This document shows, one piece after another, positions 54,501 through 64,000 of a DNA stretch of 64,000 nucleotides (its first letter is position 1; every line of letters starts with the position of its first letter). Source of the stretch: Paragyromitra xinjiangensis. Taxonomy: Eukaryota; Ascomycota; Pezizomycetes; Pezizales; Discinaceae. The notes under the pieces are model-generated. The model made no database searches and had not been told where the DNA came from. It saw only the letters and a program-made list of their open reading frames with translations. The stretch is taken from the NCBI GenBank assembly GCA_038503065.1, contig JBCAMK010000014.1:434001-498000 (forward strand). The letters run 5' to 3'. The translations under genes and the position numbers were made by a program.

Positions 54501-56573
54501 TCATATAGACGAAAAAGTAAGCCCAGCAGCAGTTATAGAATCTAAAAGTAGGCTCTGCTGCTGCTTATTAAAACCCTCCACATAAATATTACCAGGAGGC
54601 ATTTCATACCATGATGTTGCTGTGTCCTCAAGTTTATTTATCTCCCATTCGTATTGAGCAGCAAAGATAATTTTTGTCATCATCCAGATCTTTGCCCTGC
54701 CACTATCTTTCTCTAGTACTGATCGAAATTTTTCCGTGATCGAACCCACGCGACCTTCATCGTTTTCTAAATCGGTGAACTTTGACGCAATCTGAGGATC
54801 AAGTGATAAGTCTGCAATCTTTTGAGCAGGACCATCGTAAGCTCGACCATGCCAACATCTGAAAGACGCTAAGATATCTTCCGGCCTCCGAACAGAGTTA
54901 AAAGGTAAAATGACTTCTAAAGGCTGACGCCAAACTCCTCCACGAGATATGAGGTCCGAGTAGAGTATTTTTGGAGATTTGGGTTTCTGCCAATTCGACA
55001 TCTCCAAAGGTGCGATATTTCGTCGGCGCATCTCGCAAGCAAGGGTTAATGATATTACCATTTCAAATAAATTCCCTTTAGCAGGCGATACAAAGTCGTC
55101 CCTAACATTAGGTTCCCCATATGCGACTTCATACGTATCGTTGATGATGACCGGCTCCTTGAGGAAATCAAAACCTGGTTGCTTTGAACTCAACGACTGC
55201 TTTTGTTTCGTTGAGAGACTGGTTTGGGAGGCGGATAATGGTTGTGGTTCAGGGAACTTCATATCCCTCGCTATAATATTGGCACGGATACTCTCAAAAA
55301 GTGGGTTTGGGGTTCGACCATCGCCAGGCACTGGCGACAAATACAATGAGGTTGGAACCAGCACAGATCTCGCAAGCCCTGCGATTGCTGCATTTGCCAA
55401 CATGGAGAGTGAAACCCACCATGCGGAAGCTCGGAGTCCTAGATACAGTCCAATATATGCCATAACCATGATTCCTACTGCTGCTGAAGGCAATAACTTC
55501 CTTTCGTTGGTGGCATTCGATCTTGCAGGCCTAGTATCGGTGGAAATGACAACTTTTCGCGGGGAGAAACTGAGGCCGAGGCCTTCTTCGAAGCGTTTGG
55601 AGTAGAACCCAGAAGCAAAAGCCGACAAAGGTGCTAAGTCGATAACTTCTTCCCGCGATGCTTGATCCACGAGCCAAGCGGTGAGCCAAGAGCCCGCGCT
55701 AGAAATGAATAAGCCAGCAGCAACCAGTCCTACGTTGCGAGGATCGTGGCCAGTGAACCAACTTGCAATGATGATTCCTACATTTCCTGCTTGGCAAATC
55801 GCGACCGTTGCATACCGTAAAATCTCGAGTCTCCCAGCATCAAGGTTGGCACTGGCTGTCAGGATCAGAGAAACATCGGACCATCGAGCATAAACAACTG
55901 CAACGCCCTCGCAAGTTGTAACCCCATTAGGATCAAGTTGTTCAACCTCTCTTTGAGACTCTTCCTTCAAAGCACGCTGACCACTATCAGTCTGTGCTGC
56001 GTAATTCCTAGCGAGCCATACCGCTCCAGGACCTTTCGCTCTGAAAGATCTCAGTGCCGACCAAGCGCACCGGGGCTGATAGTCAGCTGATGTTGATGCA
56101 ACTGACCGATGAGCAATTGACATAAGCCTCGGCGAGACACCATCGAGAAAATTTACAACTTCCTCAGCAGAGCCGACTTTTTTTCCATGGACCCAAATCA
56201 TAGCCAGGTCTTCTTCCGATGTGTTAATAGTTTGTTCCAAATTCATGCCTATAAGCTCTAGCCCCACCTCCCCGCAAGATACCGATGTCAGGTCCGCCAA
56301 TAATTCGGCGCGTGTTTCGAATTGCCTCCCAATCATTCGCTTCAAGATGTCAGAGCCATTAAGCCGAATCAACGTTGTGACGGCTGTAACGAGCCCTATT
56401 GGTGCGGCAGCAAAGAGGAGATGATGAGAAGTACGACACATCATTTTGAAATACGCCTTTACATGCTTCTCCCCAACTAGGACTAGGAGAGGTGCGATGT
56501 TGGCTACTAAGGCAGACCAAACGTCCGCGGTAGAGCTAACAGGATCTGCTGATTGCCGAATTTGAAGGTGCAT
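54501..56573 (-). CDS. Multi-pass membrane protein of unknown function
   Basis: Single exon, 690 residues, starting at the first in-frame ATG. Hydrophobic segments are visible at about 25-40 (ALVANIAPLLVLVGEKHV), 50-70 (HHLLFAAAPIGLVTAVTTLI), about 240-265, 275-300 (GLVAAGLFISSAGSWLTAWL) and 355-405 (VGIMVMAYIGLYLGLRASAW). The segment SDILKRMIGRQFETRAELLADLTSVSCGEVGLEL, quoted as GRQFETRAELLADL and TSVSCGEVGLEL, resembles sequences seen in many ascomycete membrane proteins of unknown role. The C-terminal 250 residues are soluble and helical, without a named domain. It neighbours the F-box/ankyrin gene on the same strand, but a functional link is speculative. Confidence 0.75.
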   Translation of the reverse strand: MHLQIRQSADPVSSTADVWSALVANIAPLLVLVGEKHVKAYFKMMCRTSHHLLFAAAPIGLVTAVTTLIRLNGSDILKRMIGRQFETRAELLADLTSVSCGEVGLELIGMNLEQTINTSEEDLAMIWVHGKKVGSAEEVVNFLDGVSPRLMSIAHRSVASTSADYQPRCAWSALRSFRAKGPGAVWLARNYAAQTDSGQRALKEESQREVEQLDPNGVTTCEGVAVVYARWSDVSLILTASANLDAGRLEILRYATVAICQAGNVGIIIASWFTGHDPRNVGLVAAGLFISSAGSWLTAWLVDQASREEVIDLAPLSAFASGFYSKRFEEGLGLSFSPRKVVISTDTRPARSNATNERKLLPSAAVGIMVMAYIGLYLGLRASAWWVSLSMLANAAIAGLARSVLVPTSLYLSPVPGDGRTPNPLFESIRANIIARDMKFPEPQPLSASQTSLSTKQKQSLSSKQPGFDFLKEPVIINDTYEVAYGEPNVRDDFVSPAKGNLFEMVISLTLACEMRRRNIAPLEMSNWQKPKSPKILYSDLISRGGVWRQPLEVILPFNSVRRPEDILASFRCWHGRAYDGPAQKIADLSLDPQIASKFTDLENDEGRVGSITEKFRSVLEKDSGRAKIWMMTKIIFAAQYEWEINKLEDTATSWYEMPPGNIYVEGFNKQQQSLLLDSITAAGLTFSSI

Positions 56574-59500
56574 GCCTGTTTCTTAACCCTAGAGGGAAAG
56601 GAACCGTCGCTTCTGCGCTTCGAAGTGTGTCAGAGTTAACATTCGAGAAAGTAACCCCTGGACCAACCTCAGAATAACTTACTATTGGAGGAATAGGTCC
56701 TCCGCTGGATACCAATAAGCCTAAGAGTAAAAAACTCGCTTGGGGAATGAGATGGTCGCCCCTTGATTATTGATCAAGAACCAGTGATGAAGATCACGGT
56801 GCTAAGCTGTGGGGAATCCTAGACTTTTATGCGTGTTCAGCAGAGCCTCATTCACAGTACAACCGCCAAGGGTGACATGCATATGCTATTTTGGGACAGA
56901 CTGACCGGAGCAAGCAATTGTGTACCCAAGGCGCCGTTTTAACTACCGTATTTTTTTCGCAAATAACAAATACAACCGGACTGAGACTGTAGGGCAAGAA
57001 TTGTTATTGGATTGACCGAGTAGACATTGAGGCCCGATTACACCAGTTAAGAACCAAAGCAATCTTCAGATTCGACGCAGACAGTAAAGATCCTGTTGCC
57101 TCGCCCGGTGATATTATCATTCTATCATACAGTTTTAGTCCAGTTGTATTCGTTATTTTCGAGAAAATACGGTACGCGAAAAATAAAACTTCGAAACGAT
57201 GCCTTCAGTAAGCAGACCCAACATTGTCCAATAGCATACAGCTCCTCTCCTCACCCATTTTTTGCTGGCAAGGCGAGATTTATCTTGTCAGAGGTGAAAA
57301 TATGAGGGCGAGCAACCTCTTACTACAGTATCCCAAAAGGGATCAAAATCGATATATATCTGACGGATTCGGCGAAAATTGAGATAAATATGCTGAATTG
57401 ATAGGACTATAGGGTATTCTATCCTGGCCTTTATCAATAAGAGGATAGCTATAGTCGGGCTTCGGACGAGTAAAATATTTTGCTCCTGAGATGCGGAGAA
57501 GACAAGTCGGCTGAGCCCGGTAAGACAATGTGACACGTGGGCTTGCAACCCCTAACTCAATTGATGTGAACAGTGGGTAGAATCAAAACCAATGGCGAAA
57601 AAAAACCGACAGCCGAGAAATACCTCATCTCCAGAAGTGAGGGAACCAATCTAGGGAATAACAGGATCTAGAGTTCGGTGCCTATGACGAAGATACAGCC
57701 TTGGAGGAGGGGAGTAACGAAGTGGTTAGCTGTTGGCGAATGGTGACTTGGGGGAGGGGGAAAAAAAAGCGTGAGGCTGGAATTACAGTTCGGTGACTAA
57801 AGGAGTGTCTCGCCTGCGTGCGTCGGGGGGTAGCGGGTAATCGTAGCCTGAAGTTGAAATACGGATATTTCCGACGTGGGAGCTAAAGGCTACATATATA
57901 ATGTGCAAAGTGGGTGAGATGCTCTCCCCACTCATCCCAGAAACCACTGAGTCTAGGGTATGTCTAACGGCTGCCCTGGAAGCATGTACCTGGCCTGGGG
58001 CCTCATACAGCATGTTATGCTAGCTGAAAAGTGGTAACCTAAGAGCATTACTAGGCGCCCTCCGGGGAGATGTATACTTCTAGTGAGGGGATCACTGAGC
58101 GCATACAAAAATTATGCCACCCTATGGCTATAGTATCAGGTCGAGCGGGATCCGAGCGCAAAACCTCTGAGGTGAGGTTAAATTTCCAATATTATAGCGT
58201 CACTGTCGATCACTCGGACAAGAACTGCCAACAGGTACCAATGAAACGGTCCCAGATCCCTCAGGCTCACCGCAAGAACTGCCGTCGAGCGAGGCGCCGT
58301 ATGCCCGAACAACACGGCCAACGAGCTCACTAGCTAGATCTAAGGGACCGAACAGAACCGAGGTGGGTATGCAGATCCCCAATTAAGCGCATCCAACCAC
58401 CTAGATTATGGCGCATCAGAACCAAGGTTGATCTTTCCCCACCCTGTAACCTTTTGATTCGTCCGGGACAACCACCAGGCCCGTCAAAAATGAGTCGGGA
58501 ATTGATAACTGTTTAAAGTAAAGAAGTACGGCAAGACTAGGAAATAGGCATCCATCTACCGTAGCAGGACATTTTCCACACCTCAGAAAATCATCTCATT
58601 TCTTCGCTGGGGCATGACGAGTAAGGAAACTCGAATGGCATGTACTTTCAGGTCATATGGCCCTGGAAGTCCGCGGCCACCACCTCGTGGCTTTGAATAA
58701 TTCAGTGGGTATTTTTATCGAGAAAACAAAGGGACCGCCCGACATAGACAAGAATAATCCTGTTCACCCAGAAATACGCATAGGCAGGCAATTTCTGGCT
58801 CCTACATTACTCCAAAAGCACGCCCCGATACTTCCGAATACCCCTTGATGTGCTTTCACTTCCGCTCAAACCTGATGCTACTCAGGGAGTAGTGGTAATA
58901 AATTGTCTATTCTCAATACTATCAAGGGTTCTACATATTGCCCTGATGATATGAGTAAACTTCTTCCGAACCCGGATCTAACCAGTATTGCGAAACCACC
59001 ACGCACCTTGGGGTACAGAGTTACTCACGGCAATTCAAAACATGCATTCACTTGGGCCAAGACCAGCCACGAAATATGTCGTACAGGATAAGGAAACAAG
59101 CATTGAGGCATCTAGCGTGCATATCCAACTCATCCCGTACTACATTAACGCTATCACATATGGCGGGGGAAAGTTGCGAGGTGATCCTAAGGATGGTTGC
59201 AGATATATTATTTGGAAGCCTAGATATTCTTGAGAAATCTCATCACAGCCCTCACCCTCCCCTCTACCTATCAATGACGCCGACTAAGTTATCTCTAGCA
59301 CCAGGATGTGTCTTTCCAGCGTCACACTAGTTTCTAGTATTTAGTTAGATCGCGTCTTTGGGCCGTCTACGCCTTCAACAGAGCCCGAAACTCCTGCTGC
59401 GAGAAGCCTGGATAGATTGCCGATACTTTCCCCTGGAATCTGTAATTGCGCATTCTTCGCGCTTTATACTGCTACATATTCGCAATAGTTGCGCGCTCCA

Positions 59501-61123
59501 TCAATTGCTCCTTTTCTCGCAAGTACTTGGATCTGGTTCGTGAATTACCTCCAATAAGAACCTCTTATGGATCCGTTCAACCGAAATTCTATCAGTTGCC
59601 CAAGAATGTATCCGAATCAACTCACATGCACTTCACACTCCTTAGCTGCTTCTCATTCATATTATTAAGACTGACACGTTCTGTTCTTGCAACACTGAGC
59701 CTTTTATCTCTCTTGCCAGAGTGTGTTGGCATCACTGTGAATATCCCAAACACATGTTCCCGGAGCAAAACGATCAGGCCAGCGAGCTTGGCCTTCCTGC
59801 AGCTGGTCGTGTCCACCACTATGCTTGCCAGTGTTGTGATGGGCTGGAAATGCGCATCAATGGTATCCTGTACGAGGTAGCATTTGGTTGGAGTGTTAAT
59901 GAAATGCGGACGCCGGTTATCGTGTGGTGCGTCTTGTGGTCAGATCATTGCCGAGGCTGTTGATTGCGAGGAGCTGGGGCTTGGTGGAGCGAATTGGTGC
60001 TAAAAGTCAAAAAACATAACTTGATGATGGGTTGTTTTGAGATGTAATTGGACGAAGTGGATTCGCTGGCAGCGATTTAAACTTTATGGGGTGTCGCAGT
60101 GGTGGGTGAATGCCCATCATATCGATACGATCAGTCGCATGAGGTTGTTTATCGAATTCCGGGTAATACGAGAAACGCGCGCAAGGTCGTCTGAGGTTTG
60201 CTTTTTACTTTCTTTTTTTTCTTTTTCTTTTCTTTTTTTTTCTGCCGCCATTCAATTATAAGTGCGCATATTCGCTGAGTGTAGTGGAACCGAATAATTC
60301 ATCCAAACATTTGATGTTGTAGTCGCACTGCTTTGTAAACACTCACAATCGTGCCGCCAGTCGCGATACATGACGTACGATATCTCTCCAGTCCCGGCGG
60401 TTGCGCATCTGCATGCCATAACAGAAAGCTCAACCCCTGGTTGGTGTCAGGCACATAGCCGTTGCCTCGGACCTGAGGCAAAACATGAAAGGGAATCGAG
60501 ACGACGTAATGTGTGCTGAGGAGGCAAGAGAAATCCGAAATAAGAAATGAGAGATAGCCTGGTGATCATCCCCTTTTTTTTCCCTCAAACCTGAGTGTGG
60601 TTCCAAGCATGTTGGGTGATCGCCTGTAGAGTCGTTGTCTCGGCTGCCGTTTTCACCCTCCGCAGCTGGTGGGAAAATAATCACGACGTAGTAGTAGAAT
60701 TGGAAATCGAATGGCTAGAGGTGACTGAGGAGCACTGCGGCGGGTTTCAGTTATTGATAAAGGGACCCGATATCCTGCATAAGTAGAGCAAACCCCGGTG
60801 CACAGCATATCCAAGCATTTCAATCACCCCACCGTCTATCAACCATCCAACAGAACCGAACCCAGGAATAAGAAAAAAATCTCGGAACGCCAACACATAT
60901 CAAGCGCCTGCGAAGATCCTGGGGAAAGTACTTAAGTGAGTGATCTGGTCTGACATTGGAACGCCTGCAGAAGCTTTTATCTATTTATCGATTTCAAGAT
61001 AGCAACATTGATAAGCTACGCGAGAAATCTCAGCCCTAAGAACCTAAGGACGGACTGGCAAGCTAACTCCACCGAAGATCAACCAACCACAACCAACCAC
61101 AACCAAGCCTTAACAACATCACC
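56574..61123. other. Long divergent intergenic region
   Basis: About 4.5 kb between the membrane protein gene (-) and the histidine-phosphatase gene (+). No firm gene. At 59626-59963 a frame beginning with a hydrophobic, signal-like stretch and an alternative Cys/Trp-rich frame overlap; neither can be modelled. A poly(T/C) tract lies at 60205-60243. Two-and-a-half copies of ACCAACCACA at 61081-61105 lie in the leader of the next gene. Confidence 0.5.
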
Positions 61124-62631
61124 ATGGGAAAACCAAGAGTGAGCCTCCTCTCTGTTTACTTGCTTTGAGGACTATGAATTATTTTGGCGATTGTGGCATA
61201 GCTAACAAAGGACCTTCTTGGTCGGTGGCGACAGCTCATCATCCTCGTCCGCCATGCTCAAAGCGAAGGGAATAGTAAGTTTGAACCTCGCTAGTACCTC
61301 TATTCACTATAGCTAACCCTTATGTCCAGAAAATAGAGCTATTCACCAAACGGTCCCAGACCATCGTGTAAAGCTCACCAAAGAGGGGAATCGTCAGGTA
61401 GGGCACATGCTAACCTCCAAACCCCACTCTATCTAACAAATTTCACAAGGCACTCGAAGCTGGCGATCGTCTCCTCAAGCTCCTTCGCCCAGAGGATACT
61501 GTCCAAATAATCACATCCCCTTACACCCGCACCAGAGAGACCACAGAGGGGATCGTTCAATCGCTCTCCCCACACCCCAACTCTGATAAAATCAAAGTCT
61601 ACGAAGAGCCTCGAATCCGTGAGCAGGACTTTGGCAACTTCCAGCCATGCAGCGAGGAGATGGAACGCATGTGGCACGAGCGGGCAGCTTACGGACACTT
61701 CTTCTACCGTATTCCGAACGGAGAATCAGCAGCGGACGCATACGATCGTGTGAGCGGTTTCAATGAGAGCCTTTGGCGGCAGTTTGCGGATGATGATTTC
61801 CCAAGCGTTCTGGTGCTTGTTACTCATGGGCTGATGACGAGAATTTTCTTGATGAAATGGTGGGGTTCCCTTATCTTATCAGATTCCTTATTGACATTTT
61901 TTTTAATCGCTGGAGTTAGGTACCATTATTCAGTTGAATATTTCGAAGACCTTCGGAACGTCAATCATTGCGAATTTGTCCTAATGGAGAAGGATGCGGT
62001 AACTGATAAATACGTCCTTCAAAACAAACTCCGCACCTGGTCAGCCTACCGGAAAGAGCAGGAAGAGAAGCGTGCCAAAGAAGGTGGCGTTTCAAAAGAG
62101 TTCAGAAAACTAGAGGCCGCCATGGCAGCCCGAGGGACTTACGGAGGCTGCGTAAACGGATGTAACCACCCAAAAGCAATTGGGATCAACGGCAACGGAA
62201 CCAACGGGATCAACGGGATCAACGGGATCAACGGGATCAGCAAGATCAACGGGATCAACGGAACCAACGGTAATACCAACGGTAAGATTAATGGCAACAT
62301 CAACGGCAACAGCATCCCACTCCGCGTAAACGAAGTGTCAGCCCAGGAACTTCGCGATAAACTCAAGGTCCTTGAGGCAGGTCGAGATTTTGGTGGAAGC
62401 AGGAGTGGTGCTGGTAGCAGGATTGGTAGTGAGGATGAAGCAAGCGGCAGCGACGATGAAGTATCACTCGAGAGGGGAGTTGGTGGTGGATATATCGGTA
62501 TCCACGGCGGGGACTGCAGCAGCGAGCCGTCTGATATCATGGAGAGGATGGTGCAGCGCGACCAGTCTGGTAAGATCGCGAACCAGGAAGCAATTGAGCA
62601 AGCAAGCGAACACAATGGTGTTAAGTTGTGA
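61124..62631 (+). CDS. Histidine phosphatase (phosphoglycerate mutase-like) family protein
   Basis: Five exons, 61124-61138, 61235-61274, 61330-61397, 61450-61859 and 61920-62631; 414 residues. The RHG motif lies in LIILVRHAQSEGNKNRAIHQ (Arg11, His12). ITSPYTRTRETTE and EEPRIREQDFGNF follow, then the second catalytic His in VLVTHGLMTRIFLMKW. These match fungal Det1-like proteins and other broad-specificity phosphatases of the superfamily rather than glycolytic mutase. Splicing of the fourth intron (60 bp, phase 2) restores KWYHYSVEYFEDLRN. That intron is a multiple of three without a stop, so its retention would add 20 residues. The C-terminal 150 residues hold an Asn-Gly-Ile repeat and an acidic tail. 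The first exon is 15 nt. Confidence 0.9.
62181..62311 (+). repeat. Coding 9-bp minisatellite (NGI repeat)
   Basis: Imperfect tandem copies of GGGATCAAC, at least six near-identical in a row at about 62205-62250, with GGAACCAAC and GGTAATACC variants. They encode Asn-Gly-Ile/Thr triplets in the tail of the histidine-phosphatase protein. A multiple of three, so copy changes stay in frame. Confidence 0.85.
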
Positions 62632-63616
62632 TTTTCGGAAAACTATAGCGTCCATGCATTAGAGAAACTTTCGGTTGTTTTTTTAATTTTCCTTTCTTTA
62701 TTTTGAGCTTTGGCATGGCGTTTTTTTTCTAATGTGCTACGAGCCCTTAAGGCCGTATCGAGATCTATTTCCATTTTTCTCAAACTTGGTTCTGTTTGCT
62801 TATCTCATCGTTATCCGTTTTGGCTCGTTTCTTTCATTTCGTTATCTTTCATCCGTCTGACAGGTGCTGGTCGGTTGGTTAGCGGCGGTGATGGAACTTG
62901 GCTTTCTTATGCGGCTTGCGGATTTTAGGTGTACTAAAAGGGAGCATGGTCACATCGAACGAATAATTTAGTCTTCGAGTTATACGAGATAGTCATGTAG
63001 TCATGGACTCTCACTCGGTCGGTTTTTCGGCTGTGTCCGTCACCGCAGATAGGGAATAGCGGTGGTGAATCTCCCGCAGAAAGTTACAGAGATTGATTTC
63101 AACTAGACGATAGGCCATTGTAACTCTTATCTTCTCAACCCTGCCCTAGCGTTACTAGTTCTCCGAGTTGCACTCGTGTTAGTAGTAAACTCCTACTCCC
63201 GAAAAAAGCCCAATGATTCAAGGGGGAGAAAGTTCCTTCAGTCGAGACGAGGGAGAAACTACATGTAGTCTTTAGCTCTTACGCGCTCACAGCCCGCGCC
63301 ATCTCGCAGTCCAACAATCCATATTTTAGCTAGAGCCACAACGAACCGACCACTGCCTCACGGGGATGAGTCCTAACAGGTGTACACGGTGCGCAATAAG
63401 GCGGTGTTCCTGTGGATCGGGTGACTATCCATGATGCAAATCCATCCTCATCCTACAAGACCCAAATCACAAACACTCACTAGAAAGTCCAACTTCTCCA
63501 CAAAGATTACCCAAGAAAAAGCGTCTAACTACATAGCTACATTACACCATATCATACAAAAGCCCCCCCCAAATCCAATCCCAACCCCCCAACCCCAAAC
63601 AATACACAAGAAACGT
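62632..63616. other. Convergent intergenic region
   Basis: 3' flanks of the histidine-phosphatase gene (+) and the right-edge gene (-). T-rich after the stop at 62670-62730. One ACTACATGTAGT palindrome near 63250. The open frame at 62710-62928 is featureless. Confidence 0.6.
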
Positions 63617-64000
63617 CTAAACCTTCCCCCTCCTCCAACCCACCCACCCCCCCCCACCCCCCACCCCACCCCCACCCCCCCCCCCACCAACCTTCTGCTC
63701 CTCCGTAAGCCTTTTCCACAACTCCCACATCCCCGCCCTCCTCGTCGGCAACATACTATACTGCATCGAATACAAATTCCGTCTATGAATCGGGGGCACA
63801 AACTTCCCAGTCATCAAACACAGTATAACATGAGGACTAACATAATGTTTCCTTATCCTCTGACCCAGCTGAAAATACTGATGAAACATAGCCCTGAACG
63901 GCAACGGCGTAGATCTAAGTCTAATATACGACACAGCGCCCTTCTCCACCACCATATCCTCCAACTCGAAGCGAATCCCCCCCGGGAGTCGCTTACTGTC
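63617..64000 (-). CDS. C-terminal part of an unrecognised protein, cut by the window edge
   Basis: The frame is open from base 64000 to a TAG at 63617-63619, giving 127 residues. The readable part (RLPGGIRFELEDMVVEKGAV, YIRLRSTPLPFRAMFHQYFQ, HVILCLMTGKFVPPIHRRNL, YSMLPTRRAGMWELWKRLTE) has normal globular composition with a hydrophobic core, and looks conserved, but I cannot name the family. It ends with a Gly/Val/Trp tail encoded by a C/A tract (63635-63690 on the plus strand). The tail may be an unusual real C-terminus, or translation may end earlier by splicing. Confidence 0.7.
   Translation of the reverse strand, partial: DSKRLPGGIRFELEDMVVEKGAVSYIRLRSTPLPFRAMFHQYFQLGQRIRKHYVSPHVILCLMTGKFVPPIHRRNLYSMQYSMLPTRRAGMWELWKRLTEEQKVGGGGGGGGVGGGGGWVGWRRGKV
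63635..63690 (-). repeat. G-rich low-complexity tract (C runs on plus strand)
   Basis: Runs of 4-11 C separated by single A on the plus strand; on the minus strand this gives several G-runs that could form a G-quadruplex. It encodes the polyglycine tail of the right-edge gene. Confidence 0.8.

Noticed and set aside
58070..58382. Open frames on both strands near 58.1-58.4 kb
   Set aside because: Mutually overlapping, no domain, no splice partners and no plausible neighbours.
1..64000. CRISPR arrays, rRNA, intact transposons
   Set aside because: No regularly spaced direct repeats, no rRNA-like sequence and no transposase, integrase or reverse transcriptase signature was found on either strand.

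Overview
The window is nuclear DNA of a filamentous ascomycete (Pezizomycotina). Genes are split by short GT-AG introns, mostly 49-104 bp, with CTAAC/CTGAC-like branch points. The set includes a Cys-3/MetR-type sulfur bZIP, an AA9 polysaccharide monooxygenase with a fungal CBM1, a fungal-type COG7, and a PARP + UBE2Q-like E2 fusion of the kind found in filamentous fungi. Long intergenic stretches with scattered short repeats and a recurrent TACATGTA palindrome would suit an early-diverging lineage such as Pezizomycetes, but that is a weak inference.

Layout. 2.0-6.4 kb: an 824-residue RanBP2-type zinc-finger protein and a PRKRIP1-like (DUF1168) splicing protein, both minus. 7.8-13.7 kb: a UBE2O-type giant E2 (+) converging on an Smr-domain protein (-). 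16.9-24.8 kb: AA9-CBM1 oxidase, Hsp31/DJ-1-like protein and a Cys/His-rich protein (all +), then a CCCH protein (-) whose start codon appears to be split by an intron. 25-31 kb: gene-poor, with decayed coding fragments and a second, smaller CCCH paralogue. 31-38.5 kb: COG7 (-) diverging from the PARP-UBE2Q fusion (+), then a Cys-3-like bZIP (+). 40-48.4 kb: PIG-H (GPI anchor), a PAP2 lipid phosphatase and dolichol kinase, an ER lipid/glycan-donor group. 48.9-51.2 kb: RLI1/ABCE1 with a 12-nt microexon. 52-57 kb: F-box/ankyrin protein and a large multi-pass membrane protein (both -), separated by a degenerate tandem repeat. 61-64 kb: histidine-phosphatase (phosphoglycerate mutase-like) gene (+) and a right-edge partial gene with a polyglycine tail (-).

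Most genes are conserved eukaryotic housekeeping genes with no operon-like logic. Two loose themes are visible: two unusual E2 enzymes within 30 kb, and three genes for ER lipid-linked glycosylation/GPI or lipid-phosphate metabolism within 8.3 kb. Exon models were built by hand from splice signals, frame and family conservation; transcription starts and poly(A) sites are not defined. No tRNA, rRNA, CRISPR array or intact transposon was recognised.
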